A stretch of 64,000 bases of DNA from Flammeovirga pectinis (GCF_003970675.1 NZ_CP034563.1:434001-498000), one strand, 5' to 3'; shown: positions 27,217 to 37,977, numbered from the stretch's first letter. Program-made: numbers and translations. Notes: generated by a model not told the origin, from the letters alone.

Positions 27217-28794
27217 TTATTTAATAATTATTGAATGTACATCTACCTTATCTTCGTTTTGTGTTATCCTTAATATATATTTCCCTTTCTTTAGTTTAGA
27301 AGTATTGATTGTTACTTTCCCATAAAAATTATTACTTAAAATTAAGTTTCCTTCAAAATCAAATAATTGATATTTGTATATACTTTCTAATAGAATTTTT
27401 TCTGAGGATAAAATATTATTTAAATAATATTGATCTTTTTCAAGTATTAAAGTTTCAGATACAGGGTTCGGATATGTGATGAACCTAAAGTTATTGTCTT
27501 AACATGGATTAGAATATCGACCATATTTTAAATTAGATGTTCCACAATTTGTGACAACTTCTACTCCTATATCAAAATCTCTTACACTGCAATCTCCTCT
27601 TTTAATTATCATTCTTATTGATGAGCTATTGCCAACTTGTTGTACCCCATTAAGATACCAAATATAGCTTTTAGCATTTTCAATTGGTGTAACAGATGCT
27701 ATTATTCTTCCTATATATGGGTCTACTAAAACATTAATGCTATTAGGTGATTCAGTCCCTATTTTAAAATTTTCTTCTAGAATAATTCCATTACTTAGGG
27801 TTGCTCTTATCCATCCAACTCCTTGAGTGTTTGGAGATTTAGCTTTTATTTTTACTTGAGAATTAGTTCTTGATATAATATTTACATTATTTGATGATAA
27901 CCATGAGGTTGTAGCTCCATTCAAATTTGAAATATTTACATCGGTAGTTGAATTATAACAAATAGTTACAACATCAGAAATACTTGAACATGAGTTGCTT
28001 ATAATATTTTGTAATAATTGCTCATTGTTTATAGCATAACTCATTCTAGCTCCTTGATATGGTGTAAAACTATCCATGCAGAGAGTGTTGGTATACGACA
28101 TAATATTATCAGTTAATGGAGTATACCCTCCTCCTCCAATATATTGACAAGAGAGATTAACATTGTTATTATTTAAACCAGGGTCTGCTGGAGTGTCGCA
28201 AATCAAATCACCAGTTGAGCTACAATTTAGACCACTTATTGCCTCTTTACCAAAAGCAGTTTCGTGAGTATGATATAAACCCAAACAATGCCCTAACTCA
28301 TGAGAAGTTACTCCAGAATAAACATATTCTCTTTTAATAATAAAGCTATTTGATGGTATACCTGTCGCAATACCTAAAATATTAGAATCAGAAAAAGACT
28401 GTATTATATAAATATTTATTGCGTTACTTTGATTATTAATTTGTCCTAACTGATCATGTTCGTCATTTCCAGTATTAATATTAACAAAATTAGAATCATC
28501 GATATAATTAGTACCGAGGCTTCTAATTATAATATTATGCTTATTGTACATACTATTTAAGATTGATACAATTTAATAAATATTAGGGGTACTAAAAGCA
28601 TTTGACTTATCAGAATTTCTAATGATATGGAAATAAACATTGATACAAATAGATTGACCTGAAGTTCTAGAATTACTTATGTCTTTTTCTGAATAAATTA
28701 TTGGTACTGTTGGTTTTGATGTCCCACATATTTGTGCACTTAATAGGTGAGTATTTAATATTATGATAAATATTAAAAATAGTTTATTTTTCAT
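27217..28794 (-). pseudogene. M43 (pappalysin-like) metalloprotease gene with two in-frame stops
   Basis: One reading frame runs through this interval on the minus strand and encodes a signal peptide (FLIFIIILNTHLLSAQ), a M43-type domain with the zinc motif SHELGHCLGLYHTH and the Met-turn region DNIMSYTN, an Ig-like or PKD-like tail and a T9SS sorting domain (YPNPVSE, YQLFDFEGN, LKKGKYILRI). It is broken by TAA at 28573-28575 and TAA at 27499-27501. No frameshift is needed. The intact pieces give 73 and 350 residues. The sorting domain lies after the second stop, so the product could not be anchored by T9SS. I read it as a recently decayed gene. Confidence 0.7.
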
Positions 28795-29212
28795 AATTGA
28801 AGCTTATTATAAATAATAGATTCATTATTGTTTTAAGCTATATTGGTTTAGGATAACCTTTTAATCAATTACATTATTTATTAAAAAATAATAGATTATT
28901 AATTTAGGTTTGATGCCTAAGATGAAAGTATATTAAAGTGATAGATTTCATAGTTAAGTTGTTTATAATTAGGTTTTTAGATTTTGTAAGTAAGGTTGAA
29001 ATTTTATTTTTAATATGAAAATACATTACAAATCATTAACTATTTAATAATCAAGTAACTATAGTGTTATTTATGTAATTTTAGATTATTTACAGCAATT
29101 TATAATAGTATATTTTGCTTACTAAGAATACACACTAAAAACCCTAAGTGCAAAACACTTAGGGTTTCTCTATTACTACCTAATCAATTACTAACATTAT
29201 CTACTTACAATT
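28795..29212. other. Intergenic region, mostly featureless
   Basis: This 418-bp very AT-rich stretch holds the terminator of the minus-strand gene at 29213 and presumably the promoter of the broken protease gene. No gene or RNA is visible. Confidence 0.5.
29134..29167 (-). terminator. Intrinsic terminator
   Basis: AAACCCTAAGTG pairs with CACTTAGGGTTT (12 bp). Read on the minus strand it is followed by TTTTTAG, downstream of the gene at 29213. Confidence 0.75.
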
Positions 29213-29635
29213 TTAATTATCAAACGGGAAATAATCATTGGTTAAAGATTTTTTGGTGTCATCAATAATTTCGACGCCTATTCCCTTTGTGTTTGCAGTT
29301 ATACAAATTTCGTATCCATTACTAGATTTTGAGACTGATTTATAGGTCATCCCAGCTTTATAAATAGCATCAAAGTAACTTCCATAGATCATCGGATCTT
29401 TCATTTTTGTGTAGAGTTCAATAGCCAATTCAACTGATAAATATGCAGGTTCAAAACCTTCTATTGAGGGGATATGATTTTCGAAAGTAACCTCAGTTCT
29501 TTCATCATTTATTTTAATTTTATCGTGTTCGTCTGTTCCTTTTAAAGCAATTAGTGACTGTTCTAAAGTGACCTGAGAATAACTAGGAACAGCAACAACA
29601 AATAGGAAAGCAATAACAGTAAATAACTTTTTCAT
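29213..29635 (-). CDS. Small secreted protein of unknown function
   Basis: I prefer the ATG at 29635 (140 residues), which directly begins a signal peptide (LFTVIAFLFVVAVPSYSQ). A further upstream ATG at 29650 adds five residues. The mature part has no motif I recognise. It lies downstream of the MBL-fold hydrolase gene on the same strand, with a hairpin between them, so they may share a transcript. Confidence 0.55.
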   Translation of the reverse strand: MKKLFTVIAFLFVVAVPSYSQVTLEQSLIALKGTDEHDKIKINDERTEVTFENHIPSIEGFEPAYLSVELAIELYTKMKDPMIYGSYFDAIYKAGMTYKSVSKSSNGYEICITANTKGIGVEIIDDTKKSLTNDYFPFDN

Positions 29636-29664
29636 GATTCGTTTTTTCAAAGAGTTGATAAATT

Positions 29665-29690
29665 GGGCAGCTGCTTTTAAACAACTGCCC
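29665..29690 (-). other. Intercistronic hairpin
   Basis: GGGCAG and CTGCCC can pair between two same-strand genes. There is no U tract, so it may stabilise or separate mRNA parts rather than terminate. Confidence 0.4.
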
Positions 29691-29706
29691 TGATAAAAAA
29701 TTTAAA

Positions 29707-31221
29707 TTATTTAGTTTTGATAAAGTTTCCTTGATCATCAAAGTCAGCTCTTCTTCTCTTCATAGACGAAGGAATTTTATCAACAGGGACAAAGATTGGT
29801 TTATCAGAAGGCCAAGCTTCCATTAATTCTGGTTGGTATCCTTCCGGATAATATTCACTCTCATCATATTGCATATCTCTTATATATTGATTTTGCATAT
29901 CCTCACGTTTTTTACGAGGCTCAGGAATAATTAAACCACCATTATCTGCTACCATTGTACCTTGCTGAGGAGGCGTTGCGTTTGGATAATCTGGTAAAAT
30001 ACCATCTCTAACCCATATTTTTTCTTTCGAAACATTTACAACAACACCATCAAAACCAAAGTGAAAAGGACCGTCCCAATGTTCTCTAACTTCTGCTACC
30101 ATTTCGTTGTTGGCATACAAATCATCTGTTGTGTGAGTAGCCATTGCTAATCTTGGTTGAGCATCATTATATAATTTACCAGCAGCATAGGCAGGGTTGT
30201 GGTGTGTGTCAATTGTGTAACGTGTTAACACTGGAGGGACACCATAAACTTGCGATGTAATGTTCACAACCTCTACTTGCATTTCAGTAATTAATACATC
30301 TGCATTAGCACCATATTTAGCCGTTAATTTGTTTGGTCTACCATCGCCAGAGAATACAATAGACATTCCGTTCCATTCCACTCTATAAGCAGAAGCACCA
30401 TCTTTACAGTGAGATTGTTGCCAGTGTGTAACCTGTATACCGTCTACATCATAGATAACACCACCATCATCTGTAAAATCAAATTCGTTTACTTCAATTT
30501 CCCAACCTCTACCAATTGGGAATACATCAAAAGCATCCCTATGCCACTCCGTCATAGATTTCATCCCTTCTATCATATGTGCAGTACCATATTTAGGTTC
30601 AGAACCAGATGGGCCGTTCACTCTTAAAGGTTCATTCCATCTACCGTTCCATGCTCCAAACATGTATACATAAGGTAGAGAACCGTAGTGGTCAACGTGT
30701 AAGTGCGTAATGAATATATCATTGATTTCGTTTAAGGCAATACCAGCTCCTACAAAGTTGGCTACCGACCCTTCACCAATATCAAAAACTAAATTTTTAC
30801 CGTTACCAAATTGTATTAAAATAGACGTATTGGCTTGTCCAGGACGTATAAGAGGAGAAGAACCCATAAAAATTATTCTTATTTCATCTTCCTTAACTGT
30901 TTCTGTATTTGGATACCAATTTGCAGCAGAAACAAAGTGATCGGATGGAGCAATACCATCAAACATTAAGCCCTCATTCCATCTTCCCATTGGTATACCG
31001 CCAGTTAAAGTAGTTTGTAATTGTTCTTTATCATGTTGAAAAACCTCTGGAGTATTTTTAAATTGATTAATATCTTCTGTCACGATATTCTCTTGGTTAT
31101 TAACTACTCCAGCCGCTTTAGTATCTGTTCCTTTGTAGTTTCCTTTGTAATTATTGTCTTGTGCAGAAACTGTTGCTAGACTAATAATTAATAGTGATAT
31201 ATATAATATAAATTTTTTCAT
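29707..31221 (-). CDS. Secreted MBL-fold metallo-hydrolase
   Basis: The 504-residue protein has a signal peptide (FILYISLLIISLATVSAQ) and a metallo-beta-lactamase fold: FDIGEGSVANFVGAG and the metal motif ITHLHVDHYG (HxHxDH), a GDGRPNKLTAKY segment with the bridging Asp, and IDTHHNPAYAAGKL with a late His. The size and this pattern resemble the family named GntH in guanitoxin clusters, but no other genes of that pathway are present, so I give only the fold. The natural substrate, presumably outside the cytoplasm, is unknown. Confidence 0.7.
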   Translation of the reverse strand: MKKFILYISLLIISLATVSAQDNNYKGNYKGTDTKAAGVVNNQENIVTEDINQFKNTPEVFQHDKEQLQTTLTGGIPMGRWNEGLMFDGIAPSDHFVSAANWYPNTETVKEDEIRIIFMGSSPLIRPGQANTSILIQFGNGKNLVFDIGEGSVANFVGAGIALNEINDIFITHLHVDHYGSLPYVYMFGAWNGRWNEPLRVNGPSGSEPKYGTAHMIEGMKSMTEWHRDAFDVFPIGRGWEIEVNEFDFTDDGGVIYDVDGIQVTHWQQSHCKDGASAYRVEWNGMSIVFSGDGRPNKLTAKYGANADVLITEMQVEVVNITSQVYGVPPVLTRYTIDTHHNPAYAAGKLYNDAQPRLAMATHTTDDLYANNEMVAEVREHWDGPFHFGFDGVVVNVSKEKIWVRDGILPDYPNATPPQQGTMVADNGGLIIPEPRKKREDMQNQYIRDMQYDESEYYPEGYQPELMEAWPSDKPIFVPVDKIPSSMKRRRADFDDQGNFIKTK

Positions 31222-31486
31222 TTTGTATAACTTTAAACTTTTAGTGTGATTATGATTATATAAACGGTACTTTTAAATATCAGTTTCGTTTATAAATAGG
31301 TTTAATTAATTTATTTTGATAAACCATTATCTCAAAATGATATTTGGTATTAAATGGATGAAAAGTGAAAAAATGTGATACTTTTAATGGAGTTTAGGCT
31401 TATGTCAATAACAAAATTAACTTTGCAGTCTGTAAAATAACATCTGTGCATCTCCCCATGTACTTGATGATTGACGATGATTATAT

Positions 31487-32041
31487 ATGCAATTAGATAG
31501 AAAGAATTTTTCTTTTCATAAAAGACATGTACTGTTAGTAGGAGGGCTAGTTTTAGCTATGCTATTATTGGTTTTTGCTTGGACCTCACATTCCATGCAT
31601 TCAACTTCCCCAAAAAGAATTGAAATAGCTAGACCATGGACTGCAATCAATTTTGATAAAGAATACAATACATCATTTAAATATTGGGAGTTTATCCATA
31701 GCCAACCCGTTCAGAATGTAATATTCCAAAATCAGTTTTCGAGTCCTTTATCTCAAAAGAATAATTCTTATACAGCAGTAGTGTATAGAAATACGCCAGT
31801 TAAATTGCCGTATAGAATAAATAGAAATAGAGATTACTATAAACTATTTGGAGAGCACACACTTACAAGAGATGAATTTGGAGAAACCTTTGCAAAAGAT
31901 GCTACACTTTCTATTCCTTTTAAAAGAGGGAAGTACGATATCTTAATCAAAGAAGATTTATACTACACCACAAAAGAAATAATTATTTGGGATGCAGAAG
32001 CGCGCCTTTTATTTTACACAGTAAGTGCTATCAAGAAATAA
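31487..32041 (+). CDS. Hypothetical protein with one membrane anchor
   Basis: The 184-residue protein has a basic N-terminus and one hydrophobic helix (VLLVGGLVLAMLLLVFAW, residues about 17-34). The remaining 150 residues lie outside the membrane in the periplasm. No family is recognised. It is upstream of another small membrane protein gene. Confidence 0.5.
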   Translation: MQLDRKNFSFHKRHVLLVGGLVLAMLLLVFAWTSHSMHSTSPKRIEIARPWTAINFDKEYNTSFKYWEFIHSQPVQNVIFQNQFSSPLSQKNNSYTAVVYRNTPVKLPYRINRNRDYYKLFGEHTLTRDEFGETFAKDATLSIPFKRGKYDILIKEDLYYTTKEIIIWDAEARLLFYTVSAIKK

Positions 32042-32262
32042 GAAGTAAATAAATCAGCTTTATAACATGATATTGATTAGTAACAATTAAGGAAAAGAAT
32101 TCTTAATTTGTATTTAAGCAGATATACATTTAAAATAATAAAGAAGATTTAAACTTTCAATTTTGAATGAACAACTACAGTTAAGCATAAAAACCTGTTT
32201 GAGGCAATTAAAAAAGCCCCAACCAAGGTATATGTTTTACTTCTTAAGCAAACATTAGTATC

Positions 32263-32586
32263 ATGAACACAGCCATAATAGTTCTATTACTTTTATTGAT
32301 AAACGCGGCATTACACTTAATTGCTTTCTTTATTTTAAAAGCTAAAAATGCTCCTCATACTAAAGGAGTAGTAACATTTGCAGTAGTCAATTCATTTTTA
32401 GCAATAGGAATGATAAATGGATACTCAGCAATACCTTATTTGATAATTCTTTTAGAAGGAATTGGTTTTGGATTATTATATACCCGTTTAAACAGAACAT
32501 TTTGTCCAAAATATTTAAGCATACTTATACTACTTTTAGAGATTATTATAATTCTAGGGGCTTTTATAAATTTAATGCATGTATAA
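32263..32586 (+). CDS. Small integral membrane protein
   Basis: The 107-residue protein has about four hydrophobic helices (for example IVLLLLLINAALHLIAFFIL and FLSILILLLEIIIILGAF-like stretches) and few other features. No family is recognised. A clear terminator follows. Confidence 0.55.
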   Translation: MNTAIIVLLLLLINAALHLIAFFILKAKNAPHTKGVVTFAVVNSFLAIGMINGYSAIPYLIILLEGIGFGLLYTRLNRTFCPKYLSILILLLEIIIILGAFINLMHV

Positions 32587-32612
32587 CGATTCTTTCAAGA
32601 AAAAATAGACAA

Positions 32613-32646
32613 AAAAATCTTCCCTTAAAAAGAGAAGATTTTTTAT
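32613..32646 (+). terminator. Intrinsic terminator
   Basis: AAAAATCTTC pairs with GAAGATTTTT, followed by further T residues, just after the small membrane protein gene. Confidence 0.7.
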
Positions 32647-32847
32647 TATTACTAAATTTGAAAACATCTTGAAAACTTAAATTCATTCATCTACTTACTT
32701 AAGTGGAAAAATGATATAAAACCCCTAGTGATTAATTATTTTTTCTTAGAAGAATAAAAAACTACTTAGAATACCTTGTCTTAAAAGAACAAGATATAGT
32801 ATCTTCAAGCTTTAATTTTATTGCTAAACTAGACTTATATATCTTCT

Positions 32848-33879
32848 ATGATTGTAAATAAAAATTTATCGTTTAGAAACGTTCTTAGCTTTACTTGGTT
32901 TCATATTGTTTGGATTATCTGTTGGGTAACTTTTGCCAGTTTTCTATTTCAGACATTAAACTGGAAGTTTTTAAGTATGCCTTGGTTGCCTATATCAATA
33001 ATAGGTACAGCAGTCTCTTTTTATGTAGGTTTTAAAAATAACCAGTCGTATGATAGGTTATGGGAAGCACGAAAAATTTGGGGTGGTATTATAAACTCAA
33101 GCAGAAAATTTGGAGCAATGGTTAAATCATACGTTTCAGATTTAAATGTAGAAGCTACTGAAGGGGAGCTTTATGCTATTAAAAAGCGGTTAATATACAG
33201 ACACATTGCATGGAATTATGTACTTAGAAAGCAATTATTAGTACCTACACCGTGGGAACATTTATCGCAAGGAAAAACAATGAACATGATGATTAAAAAG
33301 CGTATGAAAGATTACGGCATTGGTCTTGTTGATAATAATGAAATAGACGAAATTTTATCTCAATTTCTTGACACCTTAGAGAAAGACAAATTACTTACCT
33401 ACAAGAATGTTGCTACTCAATTAATAGATCTACAAGCACAAGATTTATTACAGTTACGTAAAGCAGGGTTGATAGATGATTTCAGACACATGGAATTACA
33501 GAAAATCTTGAATGATTTTTATGATTATCAAGGTAAATGTGAGCGTATTAAGAAATTTCCATTACCAAGACAGTATGGAGGAATGAGTGGCGTATTTGTA
33601 GGCATTTTTATTTTCTTATTGCCATTTGGTATGATTCCAGAATTTGAAAAATTTGGTCATATTGGTGGTTGGCTAGCTATTCCTGCTACAAGTTTAATTG
33701 CTTGGGTATTTCTAATGATGGAATTAGTAGGTGATTATTCTGAAAACCCATTTGAAGGATTAGGAAATGATATCCCAATGATGTCTTTATGTAGAGTTAT
33801 AGAAATTGACCTTAGAGATATGTTAGATGAAAAAGATCTCCCTGAGCCTATAAAAGCAAAAAAAGGTATTTTAATGTAA
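32848..33879 (+). CDS. Bestrophin/RFP-TM family channel
   Basis: The 343-residue protein matches the bacterial bestrophin (YneE-like) family. FRNVLSFTWFHIVWIICWVTF opens the first membrane helix, GFKNNQSYDRLWEARKIWGGIINSSR is the highly typical cytoplasmic motif, and a later PLPRQYGGMSGVFVGIFIFLLPFG helix leads to GDYSENPFEGLGNDIPM. Bestrophins form pentameric ion channels. It stands alone, followed by a terminator. Confidence 0.85.
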   Translation: MIVNKNLSFRNVLSFTWFHIVWIICWVTFASFLFQTLNWKFLSMPWLPISIIGTAVSFYVGFKNNQSYDRLWEARKIWGGIINSSRKFGAMVKSYVSDLNVEATEGELYAIKKRLIYRHIAWNYVLRKQLLVPTPWEHLSQGKTMNMMIKKRMKDYGIGLVDNNEIDEILSQFLDTLEKDKLLTYKNVATQLIDLQAQDLLQLRKAGLIDDFRHMELQKILNDFYDYQGKCERIKKFPLPRQYGGMSGVFVGIFIFLLPFGMIPEFEKFGHIGGWLAIPATSLIAWVFLMMELVGDYSENPFEGLGNDIPMMSLCRVIEIDLRDMLDEKDLPEPIKAKKGILM

Positions 33880-33964
33880 CGCTTGATTGAGGAGATTAAA
33901 TTATAAATAAAGCGTATTAAGTTTATATTTTATAAATATTAAAAGTTATACTATTAAGTATGTT

Positions 33965-34011
33965 AAAGCCCTGTATTACTACAAAATAAAAGTAGAATAC
34001 AGGGCTTTTTT
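33965..34011 (+). terminator. Intrinsic terminator
   Basis: AAAGCCCTGTATT pairs with AATACAGGGCTTT, followed by a T run. An inner CTAC/GTAG pair extends the stem. Confidence 0.85.
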
Positions 34012-34077
34012 AGGTAATTATTGGTCTTATATAGGTAATCGAATGCATTTTGTTGGTCGTTAAACAACTGTAATCAA

Positions 34078-34227
34078 AATTAAGAAAGTGAATTAGAAGA
34101 TTTAATAATAACCCTTTTGTAACAACTATCGGTCTAAGTAAGTAAGATAAATTACTACTATAATCTATACTGCGGTATTCGTATCCAGTTAAAACCCTCT
34201 AATTATTTAGGGGGTTTTTGTTTTTTA
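34078..34227 (+). ncRNA. Candidate small RNA with intrinsic terminator
   Basis: A strong terminator (AAAACCCTCTAA with TTAGGGGGTTTT and a long T run at 34191-34227) ends a stretch where no gene precedes it within 200 bp. This is the usual look of a short non-coding transcript. The 5' end given is only a guess and no RNA family is recognised. Confidence 0.3.
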
Positions 34228-34660
34228 TCCTTATTCGATCTTATAAAAGCGTGATATAAGCACATATATTTTATAGTATAAGGTGTACAACTAAAATAAT
34301 GAATAATAAAAATGTGATTTATGGAATGAACTCAGTAAAATTTGTTCTGAATTAAGTGAAGTGCTATAGATCAACACTTACAAAAACGAGGAAGTGGATA
34401 CTAAAAAAAAGACAAATAAGAACCCTCAAACTGACTATAAGTCTGGATGAGGGCGATGCTTAACGATTCATTAATACAATAATAAGGTATTAACTTTTAT
34501 TGTCAAATTAATGTAGTGTGTTATGGGTGATTCTGGTTTAATTACTAATGTTTTTAATCTATTTTAACAAGTAATATTTTAAATATAGATTTTATTTTGA
34601 TCGGTTTAATACTAGTCTGTTTCCTTTAATAAGAAAATTCACTATATAATATTTCAACAT

Positions 34661-34700
34661 AAAAAAAGCTCTCTTCAACAGTTGTCCTGTAAAAGAGAGC
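34661..34700 (-). terminator. Intrinsic terminator
   Basis: Read on the minus strand, GCTCTCTT and AAGAGAGC form a stem followed by seven T, downstream of the lipoprotein gene. Confidence 0.75.
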
Positions 34701-34730
34701 GCAATATTTAAAAACTTAAATACGAATGTA

Positions 34731-35816
34731 TTACCAAGTAAATCTACCTACAGATTTAGCCTGACCTTTAGAAATTGTTACATCTGCAAAACCACCAGCT
34801 TTAAGATAATCCGCACTTAAAATATTTGTTCTATGTCCCCAGTTTGTATGCTTGTTTCCATTATCTCTAATCCAATCAATTACAGCTTGACGAGCAGTAG
34901 TTCCACCTGCTACAACTTCAGCAGCAGTACCTCTACCTTCAGCTTTTGTAGATAAATCAAAACCTAATTTTCCACCAACATCTTCATGTGCTAAATGTTT
35001 ACCACTATTAGCATCTTTTGCAGATAACATAAATTTTTGCCACTTAACACTACCAATGGTTAAATCTTTATTATAAGATAAAGGTTGAGGATTTAATTGT
35101 GAACTTTTAGGTTGAGAGTAAAATTTCAAATTATTGATATCTCTAACAACGTTTACATAACTGATTTCATTATCAATAAATTTTTGTCTTGAAATCTGTA
35201 AATCATTTAATACATAATTTTCCCAAGCTGCTTCTCCACTAGCAAATGCCGCTCTAGCTTTATTACATTCAGCAACAAATTCACGAGACCATTTTTCTTG
35301 TGCAGGTGTTACAGTACTTAAATAAACTAAATCACTTAATTCTTTTAAAGAAAGTAAATCTGTATCTGCCTTTCCTGATTTTGTAGTAGTACTATATGCT
35401 ACAATACCTGTAGAAGAGGTAGGAGAATTTAAACCATTTATTTTTTTAGGAGGAATTCCTTGTGAAGGTGTAGTTGATTTAGAACCACCACCAGTATTAA
35501 CATGAGAACCCGTTCCTGTATTTCCTTTACTTGTACTACCAGAACCAGTAGTTGGAGTAGTTGATTTAGGAGGATTCTTTTTAACGATTGTTGTTCCTCC
35601 AGAAGACTTACTTCCAGTTGCTCCAGTTTTTCCTGTTGAGTCTGCTTTAACTTTTCCTTTTTTTGCAACTTCTGCTGCAATACTATCTCTTTTACTTTTA
35701 AAAGACTGGGATAATAATTCAATATTATTTTCTTTTTTTAATGGCTCTACTTTTTCATCTTTTTTACAAGAAATTATAGCAAATGTAATGAGAGAGGCTG
35801 TAATAAATTTTTTCAT
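34731..35816 (-). CDS. CAP-domain (SCP/PR-1) lipoprotein
   Basis: The start at 35816 (361 residues) opens a lipoprotein signal (FITASLITFAIISCKKDEK). An upstream Met at 35900 would put Cys-rich DNA-like sequence before the signal. After a Gly/Ser/Thr/Lys-rich low-complexity spacer (about 60-150), the C-terminal half is a CAP domain: GKHLAHEDVGGKLG, AEVVAGGTTARQAVIDWIRD and NWGHRTNILSADY, with conserved His residues. Bacterial CAP proteins are extracytoplasmic, some bind lipids, and the role here is unknown. Confidence 0.75.
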   Translation of the reverse strand: MKKFITASLITFAIISCKKDEKVEPLKKENNIELLSQSFKSKRDSIAAEVAKKGKVKADSTGKTGATGSKSSGGTTIVKKNPPKSTTPTTGSGSTSKGNTGTGSHVNTGGGSKSTTPSQGIPPKKINGLNSPTSSTGIVAYSTTTKSGKADTDLLSLKELSDLVYLSTVTPAQEKWSREFVAECNKARAAFASGEAAWENYVLNDLQISRQKFIDNEISYVNVVRDINNLKFYSQPKSSQLNPQPLSYNKDLTIGSVKWQKFMLSAKDANSGKHLAHEDVGGKLGFDLSTKAEGRGTAAEVVAGGTTARQAVIDWIRDNGNKHTNWGHRTNILSADYLKAGGFADVTISKGQAKSVGRFTW

Positions 35817-35989
35817 TTTGAAATAATTAGGGTGTTTTATTTTACAATCACAATTAAGACAGCCGTTTTGATGGTTATGACAATGATTAGTTGTAAACAA
35901 TCTTTAAAGTTACTGTAAATAGATGTTTATTAGTTATTTAAGTGAGTTTGTGCTATTAAATATAGGTAAAACAAGAGCATCTTATTTTT

Positions 35990-36007
35990 AATGTAAACGT
36001 TTACATT
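35990..36007. promoter_or_regulatory. LacI-type operator before fucI
   Basis: AATGTAAACGTTTACATT is a perfect 18-bp palindrome with the central CG usual for LacI-family sites, 78 bp before the fucI start. The LacI-type gene at 47528 is the likely binder (inference). Confidence 0.7.
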
Positions 36008-36085
36008 GTCTTTCACCTTCTGATATTTTAAAATTGTAACATAAACATTTATAGATAGAGCAGACGACTTTTAAACGTATATAGT

Positions 36086-37864
36086 ATGGTACTTAATGAA
36101 ACTAATCTACCGAAAATCGGTATTCGCCCAACAATTGATGCAAGACTTGGTGGTGTAAGAGAATCACTAGAAGAGCAAACAATGAAAATGGCTCAGAACG
36201 TAAAGGAATTTTTGGAAGCTAATTTAAAGCACCCAAATGGAATGCCTGTACAATGTGTTCTTGCCGATGGTACAATTGGTAGAGTAAGTGAAGCAAGTGC
36301 TTGTGCTGAAAAATTTGTAAGAGAAAATGTTGGACTATCACTAACTGTTACGCCTTGTTGGTGTTATGGTAGCGAAACAATAGATTTAACACCTCATATT
36401 CCAAAAGCAATTTGGGGCTTTAATGGTACAGAAAGACCAGGTGCTGTATATTTAGCTGCAGCGTTGGCAGGACATAGCCAAAAAGGAGTACCTGCATTTA
36501 GTATTTATAGCCATGAGGTTCAAGAAGCAGGAGATAATGAAATTCCTGCAGATGTACAGAAAAAATTATTAAAATTCTCTAGAGCTGGTCTTGCGGTAGC
36601 TTCTATGAAAGGAAAGTCGTATTTATCTATTGGTTCGGTATCAATGGGTATTGCGGGTTCTATTATAGACGAAACATTTTTCCAAGAGTTTTTAGGTATG
36701 AGAAACGAATACGTGGACATGTCTGAAGTTGCTAGAAGAATTGAAGAAAATATTTTTGACCCAGAAGAGTATGAAATCGCTTTAGCTTGGGCAAAAGAAA
36801 ATTGTAAAGAAGGGATAGACGTTAACGAAGGTGATGCAATCAGATCCCAAGAGAATAAAGATAAAGTTTGGGAGAAAGTTGTGAAAATGACTTTGATTGC
36901 AAGAGATTTAATGGAGGGTAATCCTAAATTAAAAGCTCTAGGTTTTGGAGAAGAAGCATTAGGACATAATGCCTTAGCAGCAGGTTTCCAAGGGCAACGT
37001 CAGTGGACAGATTACCAGCCAAACGGTGATTTTATGGAAGCAATCCTAAATTCATCATTTGATTGGAACGGAATACGTCAGCCGTATATGATGGCTACAG
37101 AAAATGATTCTCTAAATGGCATCACAATGTTATTTGGAAACTTATTGACTAACCAAGCTCAAATTTTTGCTGATGTTAGAACATATTGGTCGCCAGAATC
37201 TGTAGAAAGAGTTACAGGAGAGAAATTAGAAGGTGTGGCAAGTCAGGGTATTATTCACTTAATAAATTCAGGTTCTGCTACTTTAGATGGTACAGGTCAA
37301 CAATCTGATGCAAAAGGAAACCCTGTAATGAAGCCTTTCTGGGAAATTACAGAAGAAGAAAAAGAAAAGTGTTTACAAAATACAACTTGGCCTCCTGCAG
37401 TACATGAGTATTTTAGAGGTGGAGGTTTCTCTTCTCAATTCTTAACTAAAGGTGGAATGCCAGTAACAATGGCAAGAATTAACCTTATTAAAGGCGTTGG
37501 ACCTGTAATTCAGATTGCAGAAGGTTGGAGTGTAGACTTACCAGAAAATGTACATAAAACATTAGATCAGAGAACAAACGAGACATGGCCAACAACTTGG
37601 TTTGTACCAAGATTAACAGGCAAAGGAGCATTTAAAGATGTATATTCTGTAATGGCAAACTGGGGTGCAAACCATAGTGCTTTCTCTTATGGTCATTATG
37701 GCGAAGAGCTAATTACATTGGCTTCTATGTTACGTATTCCTGTTTGTATGCATAATGTTGATGAAAACGATATTTTCCGTCCTAGTTCTTGGGCAGGGCA
37801 TGGAATGGATACTGAAGGAAGTGATTATAGAGCATGCTCTAATTACGGGCCTTTGTATAAATAA
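36086..37864 (+). CDS. fucI: L-fucose isomerase
   Basis: The 592-residue protein is the same length as FucI of other bacteria. It converts L-fucose to L-fuculose. Recognisable segments include [23 protein letters not shown] at the start, [20 protein letters not shown], the active-site and metal region around [24 protein letters not shown], and [32 protein letters not shown] near the end with a conserved metal-binding His. It is the first gene of the fucose island, with a perfect LacI-type palindrome 78 bp upstream. fucK follows after a hairpin. Confidence 0.97.
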   Translation: MVLNETNLPKIGIRPTIDARLGGVRESLEEQTMKMAQNVKEFLEANLKHPNGMPVQCVLADGTIGRVSEASACAEKFVRENVGLSLTVTPCWCYGSETIDLTPHIPKAIWGFNGTERPGAVYLAAALAGHSQKGVPAFSIYSHEVQEAGDNEIPADVQKKLLKFSRAGLAVASMKGKSYLSIGSVSMGIAGSIIDETFFQEFLGMRNEYVDMSEVARRIEENIFDPEEYEIALAWAKENCKEGIDVNEGDAIRSQENKDKVWEKVVKMTLIARDLMEGNPKLKALGFGEEALGHNALAAGFQGQRQWTDYQPNGDFMEAILNSSFDWNGIRQPYMMATENDSLNGITMLFGNLLTNQAQIFADVRTYWSPESVERVTGEKLEGVASQGIIHLINSGSATLDGTGQQSDAKGNPVMKPFWEITEEEKEKCLQNTTWPPAVHEYFRGGGFSSQFLTKGGMPVTMARINLIKGVGPVIQIAEGWSVDLPENVHKTLDQRTNETWPTTWFVPRLTGKGAFKDVYSVMANWGANHSAFSYGHYGEELITLASMLRIPVCMHNVDENDIFRPSSWAGHGMDTEGSDYRACSNYGPLYK

Positions 37865-37873
37865 TTAATATAT

Positions 37874-37898
37874 AGGCAGCATATTTTTTATGCTGCCT
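37874..37898 (+). other. Intercistronic hairpin between fucI and fucK
   Basis: AGGCAGCATA and TATGCTGCCT form a 10-bp stem with a short T-rich loop. The following T stretch is weak, so partial termination or mRNA processing is possible. Confidence 0.55.
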
Positions 37899-37977
37899 TA
37901 TTTATCACCTTATCAAGTGATAGGACTTGATAACTTGTATATCTACTAGAATATCTATTTACATCAATAACTTAGAC

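Larger units (their letters stand above)
33880..34730. other. Gene-free region with terminators
   Basis: This 851-bp stretch has no protein-coding signal. It holds the bestrophin terminator (33965-34011), an isolated strong terminator with no gene before it (34191-34227), a stem (CCCTC and GAGGG) around 34425-34455, and the terminator of the convergent lipoprotein gene (34661-34700). The isolated terminator suggests a small RNA. Confidence 0.5.

Noticed and set aside
35438..35722. 94-codon minus-strand frame rich in Lys, Gln, Leu and Val
   Set aside because: It is an alternative frame of the low-complexity spacer of the CAP-domain lipoprotein gene.
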